Source of the DNA: Brevibacterium sp. ZH18
GTDB lineage: Bacteria > Actinomycetota > Actinomycetes > Actinomycetales > Brevibacteriaceae
Length of the DNA stretch: 64,000 bases
Reading direction: 5' to 3'
Assembly (NCBI RefSeq): GCF_022748595.1
Contig: NZ_JALDSX010000012.1
Span: 28,397-92,396, forward strand
This document shows positions 33,075 through 41,460 of this stretch, piece after piece. Under the pieces are notes generated by a model. It ran no database searches. It had not been told where the DNA came from and was given only the letters and a program-made list of their open reading frames with translations. The stretch's first letter is position 1. Each line of letters opens with the position of its first letter. The position numbers were made by a program, and so were the translations under genes.

Positions 33075-34664
33075 ATGAACGGCGCCGAGAGCCTGCTGGA
33101 GACACTGGGGCACAACGGAATCGAGGTGTGTTTCGCGAACCCCGGAACGTCGGAGATGCACTTCGTGGCTGCACTCGACCGGCAGCCCCATGTCCGAGGA
33201 GTCCTCGGACTCTTCGAAGGAGTCGTGACCGGTGCCGCCGACGGGTACTCGAGAATGCTCGACAAGCCCGCCGCCACCCTGCTTCACCTGGGGCCTGGCG
33301 CTGCCAATGGTCTGTCCAGTCTGCACAACGCGCTGCGCGCTCGCGCCTCGATGGTCAATATCATCGGCGATCATGCCGGTTACCACCGGGGCCTCGACGC
33401 CCCGCTGACCTCGGATATCGAAGGAGCGCTGCGACCCTTCAGCAACTGGGTCCGGACCTCGCCATCGGCGAATGCGATCGCCAAAGATGCCGCCGACGCC
33501 ATCGGCTACAGCCTTCCCGGCAAGATCAGTTCTCTCATCCTTCCTGCTGACACCGCGTGGAACACCGCAGATCAGTACACGACCCCACCGGCCGCGGTCA
33601 CGCCCCCGTCAGCCGCAATTGACCCTGCCGTGGTTGACGCTGCGGCAGTCCGACTGAGGGATTCTGGACCACGCACGGCCATCCTCCTCGGCGGGCGTGC
33701 TCTGCGATCCGCGCAGCTCGAGGTGGCTGCTCAGATCGCAGCGGCCACCGGTGCAACCCTGTTGGCGGAGACCTTCGCCGCGCGCACCGAACGTGGTGCC
33801 GGTCGGCCGACGGTGACGAAGATTCCCTATCCCGTCGAGCCGTCCGTCGAGCTGCTGAAGAATTTCGATGCGTTCGTGTTCATCGATGCGAAACCGCCCG
33901 TTGCGTTCTTCGCCTATCCCGACAAGCCGAGCGTGCTCACCCAGCCGGGGTCGATGTTCTTCACGCTCAGCCCCATCGGCGCCGACTCGCTGCAGACACT
34001 CGGCGCGCTGCGTGATGCCGTCGGTTCGGGAACCTCAGAAACCACCCTCGCCGAGGCTGCCAGCAGTTCATCTGCCTTCCCGTCGGTGCGTGCGGAGTTG
34101 GCTCCGGCCCCCGTTCCCAGCGGCACCATCACCGTGGGGAAGCTTGCCGCCTGGCTTTCCGGGGCGATCCCGGAGAACGCGATCGTCGTTGACGAATCGA
34201 TCACCACGGGTCGGGACTTCTACGCTCAGACGGCTGGGTCGCAGCCGCACGACTACCTCGGCGGGACGGGTGGATCCATCGGTTGGGCGTTGCCGGTCGG
34301 CGCGGGGGCTGCGATCTCGAGCCCTGAGCGGAAGGTCGTGGTCCTGGAGTCCGATGGTTCAGGAATGTACATGCCGCAATCGCTGTGGACCTATGCCCGT
34401 GAGCAGCTCGACATCGTCGTCCTCATCTTTGCCAACCGGAAATATCAGATTCTGCGCAATGAGATGTCGAACGTCGGCGTCCCCGCCTTCGGCCCGAAGG
34501 CGGAATCGCTGCTCGACATCGGCAACCCGGATATCGACTGGGTCTCGCTCTCTCAGGGTATGGGAGTTCCGGCGACCAGAGTCGAGACGATCGAGGAGCT
34601 CGATCGGGACTTCCGGTCGGGCTTGTCAGATTCCGGTCCTCGGCTCATCGAGGTGCTGCTGTAG
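33075..34664 (+). CDS. Thiamine pyrophosphate enzyme, acetolactate synthase-like
   Basis: 529 residues from ATG 33075 (AAGGAG 8 nt upstream). PYR domain with the TPP-activating Glu in GLFEGVVTGAADGY (about E48), a central NAD/FAD-like domain, and a PP domain with LESDGSGMYMPQSLWTYAREQ and FANRKYQIL. The GDG of classical members reads SDG here. Although annotated as acetolactate synthase in many genomes, this group lacks the regulatory subunit and could be a decarboxylase or lyase for an aromatic or branched 2-oxo acid. It diverges from the dioxygenase, and no ilvN or ilvC is nearby, so branched-chain synthesis is unlikely. Confidence 0.85.
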   Translation: MNGAESLLETLGHNGIEVCFANPGTSEMHFVAALDRQPHVRGVLGLFEGVVTGAADGYSRMLDKPAATLLHLGPGAANGLSSLHNALRARASMVNIIGDHAGYHRGLDAPLTSDIEGALRPFSNWVRTSPSANAIAKDAADAIGYSLPGKISSLILPADTAWNTADQYTTPPAAVTPPSAAIDPAVVDAAAVRLRDSGPRTAILLGGRALRSAQLEVAAQIAAATGATLLAETFAARTERGAGRPTVTKIPYPVEPSVELLKNFDAFVFIDAKPPVAFFAYPDKPSVLTQPGSMFFTLSPIGADSLQTLGALRDAVGSGTSETTLAEAASSSSAFPSVRAELAPAPVPSGTITVGKLAAWLSGAIPENAIVVDESITTGRDFYAQTAGSQPHDYLGGTGGSIGWALPVGAGAAISSPERKVVVLESDGSGMYMPQSLWTYAREQLDIVVLIFANRKYQILRNEMSNVGVPAFGPKAESLLDIGNPDIDWVSLSQGMGVPATRVETIEELDRDFRSGLSDSGPRLIEVLL

Positions 34665-34743
34665 CGCAGAATATCTGCACGCCTGGGAGCAGTCGACGTG
34701 GCCGCCAGGATGAAGCAGGGCCAGTCCCGATAGGGTGGATTCC

Positions 34744-35241
34744 ATGAAGTCAGTTCCTCGGGCATTTTCTGCCCTGTCGGTGGCGGTCGCCCTCGTGCTC
34801 GCCGGATGCAGCTCCGACAACAGCGCTGGCGGTGACGCCGAAGCCGGGCAGAGCGCTGAAGTGCCGTCGGGGGCGTTCAAGGACACTGGCGAGCTCGGAG
34901 AGTTCCTACTCGGCAGCATCGACGAGGTCGAAGTGCACCGAGAATCCGAGAGCAATCCGGACTTCGACAAAGATAATGAGGCCGACCGGCTTCATGTCGA
35001 GTTCCCCTCAGTGGGCAAGCCGAACTCGGATCAGAAGGCGACTGCGGATGCGGTCCAGGGTGCAGCCAGCGCGGACTTCGACTACGACGTGCTCATGGTC
35101 ACCGGCACTACGGACACCGGCACCTGGTCATACATGTACAGTGCCGACACCGTCGACAAGCTGACCAAGGACGGCGCGGTCGTCGAGGCCGACTCGGTCT
35201 GGGACTCGGCTGATCAGGTGTACGACTCCGTGCATCAGTGA
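34744..35241 (+). CDS. Secreted lipoprotein, unknown function
   Basis: 165 residues. Signal peptide with lipobox LVLAGC (Cys about 22), then a Ser/Gly/Ala linker and a soluble domain of about 120 residues with alternating acidic stretches (DEVEVHRESESNPDFDKDNEADRL). Expected to be lipid-anchored on the outer face of the membrane. TAGGGT lies seven nt before the ATG, suggesting a leaderless transcript. No family recognised. Confidence 0.82.
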   Translation: MKSVPRAFSALSVAVALVLAGCSSDNSAGGDAEAGQSAEVPSGAFKDTGELGEFLLGSIDEVEVHRESESNPDFDKDNEADRLHVEFPSVGKPNSDQKATADAVQGAASADFDYDVLMVTGTTDTGTWSYMYSADTVDKLTKDGAVVEADSVWDSADQVYDSVHQ

Positions 35242-35315
35242 TTCGCCTGGCAGTACCTGGCATCGCCGCTGATAGTCAGCCGCGGGCAATCGCTCACCAA
35301 CTATTGGGCCGGGGA

Positions 35316-35347
35316 CAGGGCCCCGACTCATCAGAGAAGGGGCCCTG
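35316..35347. terminator. Bidirectional hairpin terminator
   Basis: CAGGGCCCC (35316-35324) pairs perfectly with GGGGCCCTG (35339-35347), between the convergent lipoprotein and dehydrogenase genes. Confidence 0.7.
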
Positions 35348-35372
35348 CAGAGATAAGAAAACCGGAACTCGG

Positions 35373-36434
35373 TCAGGCTCGGGGGTCGACGATGATCTTC
35401 ACATGATGCTCGTTGTTGTTGATGAGTTCGTCGAACCCGCCCGTGATCAGCTCATCGAGACCGATGCGACCAGTGATAAAGGGCGAGAGATCAAGTTCGC
35501 CGCTGCGCACGAGCTCGATCGTCGCAGGGTGATCGCCCGAGTACCCGATGGTACCGCGGAGATCGATCTCCTTGAGCACGAGTTTCGGCATGTCGACCTC
35601 TGGCTTATGTCCCCAGATGGAGACATTGACGACGACCGCGCCAGGGCGAATAGCGTCGAGGAGCATGTCGAGAACGACGGGTACTGATGCGCATTCGAAG
35701 CCGACGTCTGCACCACGACCATTCGTGCGTTCGCGGACCTTTTCCGCCACGTCACCCTCGCGCGGATCCAAGACTTCGTCTGCGACTCCCGTCGAGATCG
35801 CCATCTTCTTCCGTGCCTCGGAGAGCTCAGAGATGTAAACGGTCAGCCCCTGGGCTTTGAGCACTGCGGCAGTGAGCAGGCCGATCGGACCAGCTCCACC
35901 GACGATAGCGACCTGCCCGGATTCTGCTCCGGACCGGACAACCGCGTGGTGAGCCACGGAGAGAGGCTCGATGAGTGCCGCTTGGTCGAGTGGAATATCG
36001 CCTATGGGGTGCACCCACCGACGTTGAACCACGATCTTCTCCGCCAGACCTCCGCCGCGACCGCCGAGCCCGATGAAGTTCATATCTTTCGACAGCTGAT
36101 AGCTCTGGCCGATACTGGTATCGACGTCATCAGCGATGATGTAGGGCTCAACGACGACGTTTTGGCCGACCTCGAGGTCTGCGACGCCTTCGCCGAGGCT
36201 GGTGATCGTTCCAGAGAACTCGTGTCCCATGGTCACCGGTGCGGATTCTCCGGAGATCGGGTGAGGATGCCCTGCCGGGGGTACGAAGATCGGGCCTTCG
36301 AGGTACTCGTGCAGATCAGTGCCGCAGATCCCGCACCAGGCGACGTCGATGGCGACAGTTCCGGGGAGAAGTTCAGGCTCGGAGATGTCTTCGATTCGGA
36401 TGTCATTGCGGTCGTAGAAACGTGCTGCCTTCAT
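35373..36434 (-). CDS. Zinc-dependent (R,R)-butanediol dehydrogenase-type alcohol dehydrogenase
   Basis: 353 residues from ATG 36434 (GAAGG upstream). Catalytic zinc residues lie in AWCGICGTDLHEYLEGP and TMGHEFSG; cofactor loop VGGAGPIGLLTAAV; IEPLSVAHHAVVRSG is typical. The structural-zinc four-cysteine lobe is missing, replaced by YIIADDVDTSIGQSY, as in butanediol dehydrogenases of the BdhA group with reduced lobes. It probably interconverts acetoin and 2,3-butanediol or a related vicinal diol. It follows the rraA gene with a 200-bp gap holding its promoter. Confidence 0.85.
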   Translation of the reverse strand: MKAARFYDRNDIRIEDISEPELLPGTVAIDVAWCGICGTDLHEYLEGPIFVPPAGHPHPISGESAPVTMGHEFSGTITSLGEGVADLEVGQNVVVEPYIIADDVDTSIGQSYQLSKDMNFIGLGGRGGGLAEKIVVQRRWVHPIGDIPLDQAALIEPLSVAHHAVVRSGAESGQVAIVGGAGPIGLLTAAVLKAQGLTVYISELSEARKKMAISTGVADEVLDPREGDVAEKVRERTNGRGADVGFECASVPVVLDMLLDAIRPGAVVVNVSIWGHKPEVDMPKLVLKEIDLRGTIGYSGDHPATIELVRSGELDLSPFITGRIGLDELITGGFDELINNNEHHVKIIVDPRA

Positions 36435-36635
36435 GAACATGCCCTTCGTCATTGAGAACAGAGCCGTGTCGGCTGTCAGTCGGTTCGATCGACAATATGC
36501 GACGGCCGTGGCTCATGTTCGAGACTCTACTCGGTGGGTTCGTCGACTGTACTTGCCGTTCATTGACAGGCGAGAACTTCCGGCATCCGTTGCGATGCCG
36601 GACAGTTGCAGTTCAGAAAAGCGAGCAGGGGCTGC

Positions 36636-37103
36636 CTACTTCTCCACAACGACACCATCGGGATCGGCGAATACCATCGCACCGGGACGGATAGTCGCGC
36701 CACCGATCTCAACCGTGACGTCTACCTCGCCTGCGCCGGCTTTGGAGCTCTTGCGCGGGTTGCTCGCCAGAGCCTTGACCCCGATGGCCATCGACTTCAT
36801 TGCCACGCGGTCGCGGATGGCGCCATTGATGACGACACCGGACCAGCCGTTGCTGACCGCGGATTCGGCGATCATGTCGCCCATCAGGGCAGTCGAAATC
36901 GAGCCGCCACCGTCGACGATGAGAACAGCACCGTCGCCGGGCTCAGACAGCGTCGACTTCACGAGTGCATTGTCTTCGAAGCAGCGAATCGTTCGAGCCG
37001 GACCCGAGAACAAATCCTTTGCACCGAAGTCACCGAAGTTCAGCGCCAGCGATTCGAGTTCCGGTCCTCGTTCGTCCCAGAGATCAGCGGTTGAGACTGT
37101 CAT
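36636..37103 (-). CDS. rraA: RraA family protein (4-hydroxy-4-methyl-2-oxoglutarate aldolase/oxaloacetate decarboxylase type)
   Basis: 155 residues. TADLWDERGPELESLALNFGDFG starts the fold; GDGAVLIVDGGGSISTALMGDM and VINGAIRDRVAMKSM carry the conserved glycine loop and the R-D pair that binds metal and substrate in HMG/CHA aldolases. Actinobacteria lack the RNase E control that gave RraA its name, so aldolase or oxaloacetate decarboxylase activity is likelier. It follows the PLP gene by 40 bp in the same direction. Confidence 0.85.
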   Translation of the reverse strand: MTVSTADLWDERGPELESLALNFGDFGAKDLFSGPARTIRCFEDNALVKSTLSEPGDGAVLIVDGGGSISTALMGDMIAESAVSNGWSGVVINGAIRDRVAMKSMAIGVKALASNPRKSSKAGAGEVDVTVEIGGATIRPGAMVFADPDGVVVEK

Positions 37104-37142
37104 AATGATTCCCTTCGACAGGTGCAGTTATATGTACCCAGA

Positions 37143-38168
37143 CTACGCAAAAGCCTGACCGCGAGCATAGAGGCCCGGCACTCCACCTGAGTGGATGAAC
37201 ACGACGTTCTCGTCGGCGGAGAAGCGTCCCCGACGGATCAGATCGATGAGGCCTGCAGCAGTCTTTCCCGTGTAGACAGGGTCGAGGAGGATCCCCTCGG
37301 TCTGCGCGAAGAGACGCACCGCTTCCACCATCTCAGACGTGGGCAGTGCATATCCGGTGCCGAAGTAGTCGCCGAGCCCCACACTGCGATCTCGGGGGAC
37401 CGGCGGCAGGTCGAGGAACGCTGCAACCTCATCGACGAGGCTGATGATCTTGGGTTCCTGGTCTTCTCGGGTACGGCTGACGTTGATGCCGACCACCGGG
37501 ATCTGGCTGTCGGCTCCGTGGAGCCCGGCGATGAGCCCCGCCTGCATCCCGGTCGAACCGCTCGGGGTCACGATCGTCGAGACGGTCAGGCCCACCTCGG
37601 CGAATTGGTTCAGCAGTTCTTGCGCGCAGTCCACGTAACCCAGCGCTCCGGTGACGTTCGACCCGCCCACCGGAATGACATACGGCTTCTTCCCCTGCGC
37701 CTTGAGCTCGGCGGCGAGCTCGTTCGCACGAGTCATGAGGTCACTGCCGTTGGCATGGACCTCAACCGAATCCGCGCCGAGGAGGTCGAAGAGGAGGAAA
37801 TTGCCTGTGAACTCAGGCGGATTGCCACCTGTGCCAGCCGGCACCGGCTTCCCGTCCGACCCGAGGTCCTCCTCGAGCACGAGGTGACACTCGAGTTCCT
37901 CGCGCCGAGCAGCCGCGAGCGTGAGCCGACAGTGATTGGACTGCACCCCACCGGCAGTGACGAGCGTATCGGCGCCCTGAGCCAGTGCCTCGGCGATGAG
38001 GAATTCGAGCTTGCGCGTCTTGTTCCCACCCTGGGTCAATCCCAGCTGGTCATCGCGTTTGATCCAGATCTGGGGCCCACCCAGCCTCGCACTCAGGCGT
38101 GACAGGTGCTCGAGCGGAGTGGGGCCATCGGTGTAGTGACGGCGGGGGAGTTCATTCAGGTCGACCAT
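37143..38168 (-). CDS. PLP-dependent D-cysteine desulfhydrase / L-cysteate sulfo-lyase / ACC deaminase family
   Basis: 341 residues from ATG 38168. The PLP lysine is in TQGGNKTRKLEFL (about K50), the substrate loop is GGVQSNHCRLT and the phosphate-binding turn is TPSGSTGMQAG. ACC deaminase, D-cysteine desulfhydrase (DcyD) and L-cysteate lyase (CuyA) share this fold and differ by few residues, so the substrate is open. TAGACT is eight nt before the ATG and no SD is evident, so it may be leaderless. It precedes rraA in the same direction. Confidence 0.85.
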   Translation of the reverse strand: MVDLNELPRRHYTDGPTPLEHLSRLSARLGGPQIWIKRDDQLGLTQGGNKTRKLEFLIAEALAQGADTLVTAGGVQSNHCRLTLAAARREELECHLVLEEDLGSDGKPVPAGTGGNPPEFTGNFLLFDLLGADSVEVHANGSDLMTRANELAAELKAQGKKPYVIPVGGSNVTGALGYVDCAQELLNQFAEVGLTVSTIVTPSGSTGMQAGLIAGLHGADSQIPVVGINVSRTREDQEPKIISLVDEVAAFLDLPPVPRDRSVGLGDYFGTGYALPTSEMVEAVRLFAQTEGILLDPVYTGKTAAGLIDLIRRGRFSADENVVFIHSGGVPGLYARGQAFA

Positions 38169-38236
38169 GATTCCCGAGTCTACTGGGAGCTGCAACGTCG
38201 ACCAGATGACAGGCGATCGTGAGGAATTGCCCGCCT

Positions 38237-38704
38237 TCAGCCGTGAAATCTGACCTGGCGGACAGCCTGGGCATCGCCCTCGTTGGACCGCACATTGTCG
38301 ACACGAAGCGTCATCACCTCGTCAGTATCCCAATTCACATAGGCAACATGAGTCGTGCCCACCTTCGGGTCCTCACCCGTGTCCGCGGCGATACGATGCC
38401 AGCGAGTCGCGTGCTCATCTCCGTGGGCGGCAAGGTCGTCGACGACCGTCTGCGAGGCCCGGTCCCTGACCCCGGAGTCGTCGCCAGCACCCCACGACCG
38501 CACCATCCGATCGGCATACTCGGCCGAAACCTTCGGATATCCCGCGCTCTGCGGCTGCTGGGCAAGCGACGTCTTCGCCGCGGGCTGCTCAGCCTCCGAA
38601 GTCGTTGATGCCAGAGCGGGCCCGCCTGCGACCCCGATTCCGACGAGGCCGGTTGCTGCTGCGATTCCCAGTGCTGCTGCTCGATTGCGGATGGTGATTC
38701 TCAT
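38237..38704 (-). CDS. Secreted protein of unknown function
   Basis: 155 residues from ATG 38704 (GGAGG nine nt upstream). Sec signal peptide: MRITIRNR, hydrophobic core LGIAAATGLVGIGVAGG and cleavage near PALA/ST. The mature part is soluble with a YPKVSAEYADRMVRSWGAGD segment and a C-terminal beta-rich half (THVAYVNWDTDEVMTLRVDNV). No family recognised; it may be a cell-wall-associated or secreted NTF2-like protein. Confidence 0.75.
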   Translation of the reverse strand: MRITIRNRAAALGIAAATGLVGIGVAGGPALASTTSEAEQPAAKTSLAQQPQSAGYPKVSAEYADRMVRSWGAGDDSGVRDRASQTVVDDLAAHGDEHATRWHRIAADTGEDPKVGTTHVAYVNWDTDEVMTLRVDNVRSNEGDAQAVRQVRFHG

Positions 38705-39048
38705 GGCGTCTTCGCCTCCTGCTTGTGATCGGTCATCGACGCGATCAAGTATTCCCACCCCAGGTGGGAGCCGAGTGACGGAGGCTGTGAAGAGACTCAG
38801 AGACTGTTACGGTTCTGCGAATCTCTCATTGCGACGGTGCGACAAAGCCAACATATTTAAAGGTTCCTTGTCTTTTCATTCACGCGAGCGAGGTGACTGC
38901 GACGATTTCACCGGAACCTTGAGACCCGATCGTAATCAGCAGTCCCGATGTCGGCAGAGTGCCGACCGTCCGACGCCTCTGCCTTCTCCATTCAAACCTG
39001 TCCATACCGATGCCCCGCGCCGAGGTTGGGGTCGGGTTGCGCATGAGA
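38705..39048. other. Intergenic region, nothing recognised
   Basis: About 340 bp between a secreted-protein gene and a hairpin. No ORF with the local codon bias; the secreted-protein promoter must lie at its left end. Confidence 0.5.
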
Positions 39049-39083
39049 GAACCCGGCCGCAGCTGTTGGCTGCGACCGGGTTC
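39049..39083. terminator. Hairpin terminator of the small gene at 39110
   Basis: GAACCCGG, C, CGCAG pairs with CTGCG, A, CCGGGTTC around a short loop, 26 bp past the stop of the minus-strand small gene. Confidence 0.7.
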
Positions 39084-39109
39084 GGATTGGTTCAGGCGTC
39101 GAGCTCTCG

Positions 39110-39340
39110 TCAGCCGAGGGTGTCGCCTGCTTTCGATTCGTCAATGGCCTCATGCGAGCCATCAGGGTTGAGATAGAGCTTCACCCCCTCGTGTGCTGCG
39201 ACGGGCTGAAGACGCGCTTCCGAATGGTCTTCGGTGTAGCCGACCTTCTCACCCTGGCCGATGTTCACGCTGGTGAATCGTTTCGCCAGATGGCTCACCG
39301 AGCTGGTGAACCTGTGTGTTCTCTTCACTTCTGCGGTCAT
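39110..39340 (-). CDS. Small hypothetical protein
   Basis: 76 residues, basic at the N-terminus (MTAEVKRTHRFTSSVSHLAKRF) and acidic at the C-terminus (DGSHEAIDESKAGDTLG). The ATG is preceded by GAGGCG, and a hairpin follows the stop, which supports a real gene. No family recognised and no membrane segment. Confidence 0.55.
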   Translation of the reverse strand: MTAEVKRTHRFTSSVSHLAKRFTSVNIGQGEKVGYTEDHSEARLQPVAAHEGVKLYLNPDGSHEAIDESKAGDTLG

Positions 39341-39791
39341 GATGATTCGCCTCGATTCATGGCAGAGCGTGTAAGAGAATTATACGTCTGCCGCGTGTGA
39401 AAGGACCCTGGATCAGACCGTCTGTCTGGCTGTCTGGGGCGAGAACACATGCGAGGGCGCTTCGGACAGCACTGAGTCCGGCGCCATGAAGGTGCCGGAC
39501 TCAATGTGGTTTTGTCGTTGGTGCTCTCGTCATTCATTGCGAAGCTCCTCTCGTGGTCGCCAGACCACCTGGTTGTCACGATCGACAACGCATCGGCGAG
39601 GTGGCGACTTTCTGTGGGGACAACCTCGGCGATGTTGGTATTCACACCACCTACGTTGTACAGCGCTATGACGGCAGACGATATTTCCCGCATCGCGAAT
39701 TGGGGCGCTGACTTTGTTAGCGTGGACAGTCAGGCAGGCCGGGCAAACAGGCTCGGTCGCCTGAGAGCAGAAAGAGAAAGGACGGTTCTCT
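39341..39791. other. Intergenic region with a hairpin
   Basis: About 450 bp with open frames in several directions but no consistent codon bias. It contains a perfect hairpin (39471-39501) and, at its right end, the promoter and SD of the small acidic gene. Confidence 0.45.
39471..39501. terminator. Perfect hairpin, possible terminator
   Basis: TGAGTCCGGC (39471-39480) pairs with GCCGGACTCA (39492-39501), followed by ATGTGGTTTTG on the plus strand. What it would terminate is unclear, as no plus-strand gene precedes it. Confidence 0.45.
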
Positions 39792-39974
39792 ATGACTGAC
39801 GCAACAGACGCTGAGAAGACGGAGACGAACCTCAACGGTGTCCCCGACGAAGCGCGCAACGATCAGGCCGAGCGGCCGGGGTCGGAATCGGCGAACGACG
39901 AGCACGCTGACGAACTCGTCGACGAATGGGTAGAGGACTCGTTCCCCACGAGCGACCCGCCGGCGCATTACTGA
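39792..39974 (+). CDS. Small acidic protein with C-terminal SFPxSDPPxHY motif (copy 1)
   Basis: 60 residues, very acidic, disordered-looking N-terminus, ending DELVDEWVEDSFPTSDPPAHY. AAAGGA precedes the ATG and a strong T-tailed terminator follows. The last 20 residues match those of the 60-residue protein at 43482 (VDEW.(E)DESFPASDPPGHY). SFPASDPP-type tails occur in uncharacterised small bacterial proteins; their function is not known to me. It sits just upstream of a universal stress protein. Confidence 0.8.
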   Translation: MTDATDAEKTETNLNGVPDEARNDQAERPGSESANDEHADELVDEWVEDSFPTSDPPAHY

Positions 39975-40028
39975 TCTGCAGCTCTTGGCAGCGACCGCCT
40001 CCGCGGTCACTGACCTCGACGAGATGAG

Positions 40029-40058
40029 GGCGGCCACAGCACTTCTGCTGTGGCCGCC
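40029..40058 (+). terminator. Rho-independent terminator
   Basis: GGCGGCCACAGC pairs perfectly with GCTGTGGCCGCC around ACTTCT and is followed by TTTCTCTT. It ends the small acidic gene. Confidence 0.9.
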
Positions 40059-40254
40059 TTTCTCTTGTTCGACGAGGCAGGCAGGGGCGGGGGCAGGTTG
40101 AGGCGGCGAGCACCGCAAGCACGAGAACGGCGAACGACCGATTATTCTACATATTGTAGAAAAAGGTTGGTAGAATGAGCAGTGCGAGAGCGGTTTTCGC
40201 CATCGGGGTATCCGCGATCGCACGGAGCCGCGTAACCCCGTGGAGAGGCCCATG

Positions 40255-41253
40255 ATGAACAACGACGTCACCAATACCACTGGCGGTCACTCCGCCGAGA
40301 TGAACAACCGCGACCTCGGAGTCCTCGTCGGATTCGACGCCTCCGCGCACTCCCGGGCCGCACTTCGCTTCGCAGCAACCGAAGCCCAGCGCCGCAAGAC
40401 AGTTCTCACCGTTGTCACGGCATACGCGATTCCGGTCGAGATCTACCCGAACCTCGCATCGATGCCGAAGGAACACGAAGACACCGCGAAGAAGAAGGTG
40501 GCTCAGGACACCTTGGAACTGGCGCGGAAATATCTGCGCGACTACACCGGCGAGACCATCTTCGGCACCGCTCAGGGTGATGCTGCCGGAGTGTTCGTCG
40601 ACTTTTCGTCTCGAGCGCAGCTGGTCGTCGTCGGAGCCCGTGGCCGAGGTGGGTTCGCCGGGCGGATCCTGGGTTCGGTCGCAGCCGCCCTTCCTGCTCA
40701 CTCACGCTGTCCCTCTGTGGTCGTCACCGGTGCCGTGGGTGCAAACTCGAGCGAAAGCGCGGCGATCACAGATTCGGGCACTGTCGGCGACGCCGAGGTG
40801 TTCGTTCCGACGCATGCTCAGGGCCCCGTTGTCGCTGCCATCGATGGGTCCGAACGCAGCGCCGAGGTCGTTCGAGTCGCGGCCGATGCGGCAGAGCGCA
40901 ACGGTGCCGGCCTGACGGTGCTCATGGCCATGCCTCTCATCGAGGAATGGCTGTACTGGTACCCCGAGCTTCGAGTCGACGATGAGGCGAGCAGGAAACG
41001 CCGTGTCGACCTCGAAGAAGCCGTCAAGTCCGATCTTGCATGGCTCCGTGACGCTCACCCCACGCTGGACTACTCAGTCTCGGTGGAGATCGGTGATCCG
41101 GCAGACCTCATCGTGAGGCAGACCGGAAAGGCACAGCTGACCGTCGTCGGCACGCGGGGGAGAGGCGCAGTCAGGAGTGCGATCCTCGGCTCGGTCTCTC
41201 GCGCGGTGCTCAACCAGGCACAGGGCCCGATCATGGTGGTCCCCGGCAGGTAG
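40255..41253 (+). CDS. Two-domain universal stress protein
   Basis: 332 residues from ATG 40255 (GGAGAGG six nt upstream; ATG 40252 and GTG 40240 are in frame too). Both Usp domains keep the ATP motif: VVGARGRGGFAGRILGSVAAAL and VVGTRGRGAVRSAILGSVSRAV, with an acidic/Ser-rich linker between. In actinobacteria such proteins bind ATP and respond to hypoxia, stationary phase or other stress. It stands alone, behind the small SDPP protein and its terminator. An AT-rich promoter (ATATTGTAGAA region, about 40150) lies upstream. Confidence 0.9.
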   Translation: MNNDVTNTTGGHSAEMNNRDLGVLVGFDASAHSRAALRFAATEAQRRKTVLTVVTAYAIPVEIYPNLASMPKEHEDTAKKKVAQDTLELARKYLRDYTGETIFGTAQGDAAGVFVDFSSRAQLVVVGARGRGGFAGRILGSVAAALPAHSRCPSVVVTGAVGANSSESAAITDSGTVGDAEVFVPTHAQGPVVAAIDGSERSAEVVRVAADAAERNGAGLTVLMAMPLIEEWLYWYPELRVDDEASRKRRVDLEEAVKSDLAWLRDAHPTLDYSVSVEIGDPADLIVRQTGKAQLTVVGTRGRGAVRSAILGSVSRAVLNQAQGPIMVVPGR

Positions 41254-41271
41254 ATCACACTCCGTGTGATC
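41253..41271. terminator. Short hairpin after the universal stress protein gene
   Basis: GATCACAC, TCC, GTGTGATC: a perfect 8-bp stem beginning at the last base of the stop codon. It could equally be an operator-like palindrome. Confidence 0.5.
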
Positions 41272-41289
41272 AGCCTCGTCGATCGGCTC

Positions 41290-41423
41290 GAGCCCTGCAG
41301 CGGGCTGGGGAGGAATGTGATGGTCCGGGCCACCTCGGTGGGTTCGGCGATGCGATCGGCGCGGCCTGCCTCGGCCTTCTTGAGGACGGCGAACAGGATA
41401 TCGAAAGAGGTCGGATCGAACAC
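41290..41423 (-). pseudogene. Possible remnant of an SDR gene
   Basis: A minus-strand frame from ATG 41423 reads with clean high-GC third positions as far as about 41290 and contains RADRIAEPTEVARTITFL, which resembles the C-terminal GRIGEPEEVA..I.FL of SDR enzymes. It then loses coding character. It is too short to be functional and overlaps the promoter region of the divergent dehydrogenase. Confidence 0.3.
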
Positions 41424-41430
41424 TCACTAC

Positions 41431-41444
41431 TTAACGATCAATTA
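41431..41444. promoter_or_regulatory. Candidate operator shared with the dioxygenase promoter
   Basis: TTAACGATCAATTA matches TTAACTTTCAATTA at 32856-32869 at all positions but the two central ones. It lies just before the likely -10 (TAGACT, 41448-41453) of the dehydrogenase gene. Confidence 0.4.
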
Positions 41445-41460
41445 GTTTAGACTGGGCCAT

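Noticed and set aside
33075..36434. Acetoin/butanediol fermentation unit (TPP enzyme plus butanediol dehydrogenase)
   Set aside because: The genes are convergent, separated by a lipoprotein gene and a terminator, and no acetolactate decarboxylase is present.
39337..39799. Overlapping ORFs on both strands around 39.3-39.8 kb
   Set aside because: Inconsistent codon bias and a perfect hairpin in the middle; treated as intergenic.
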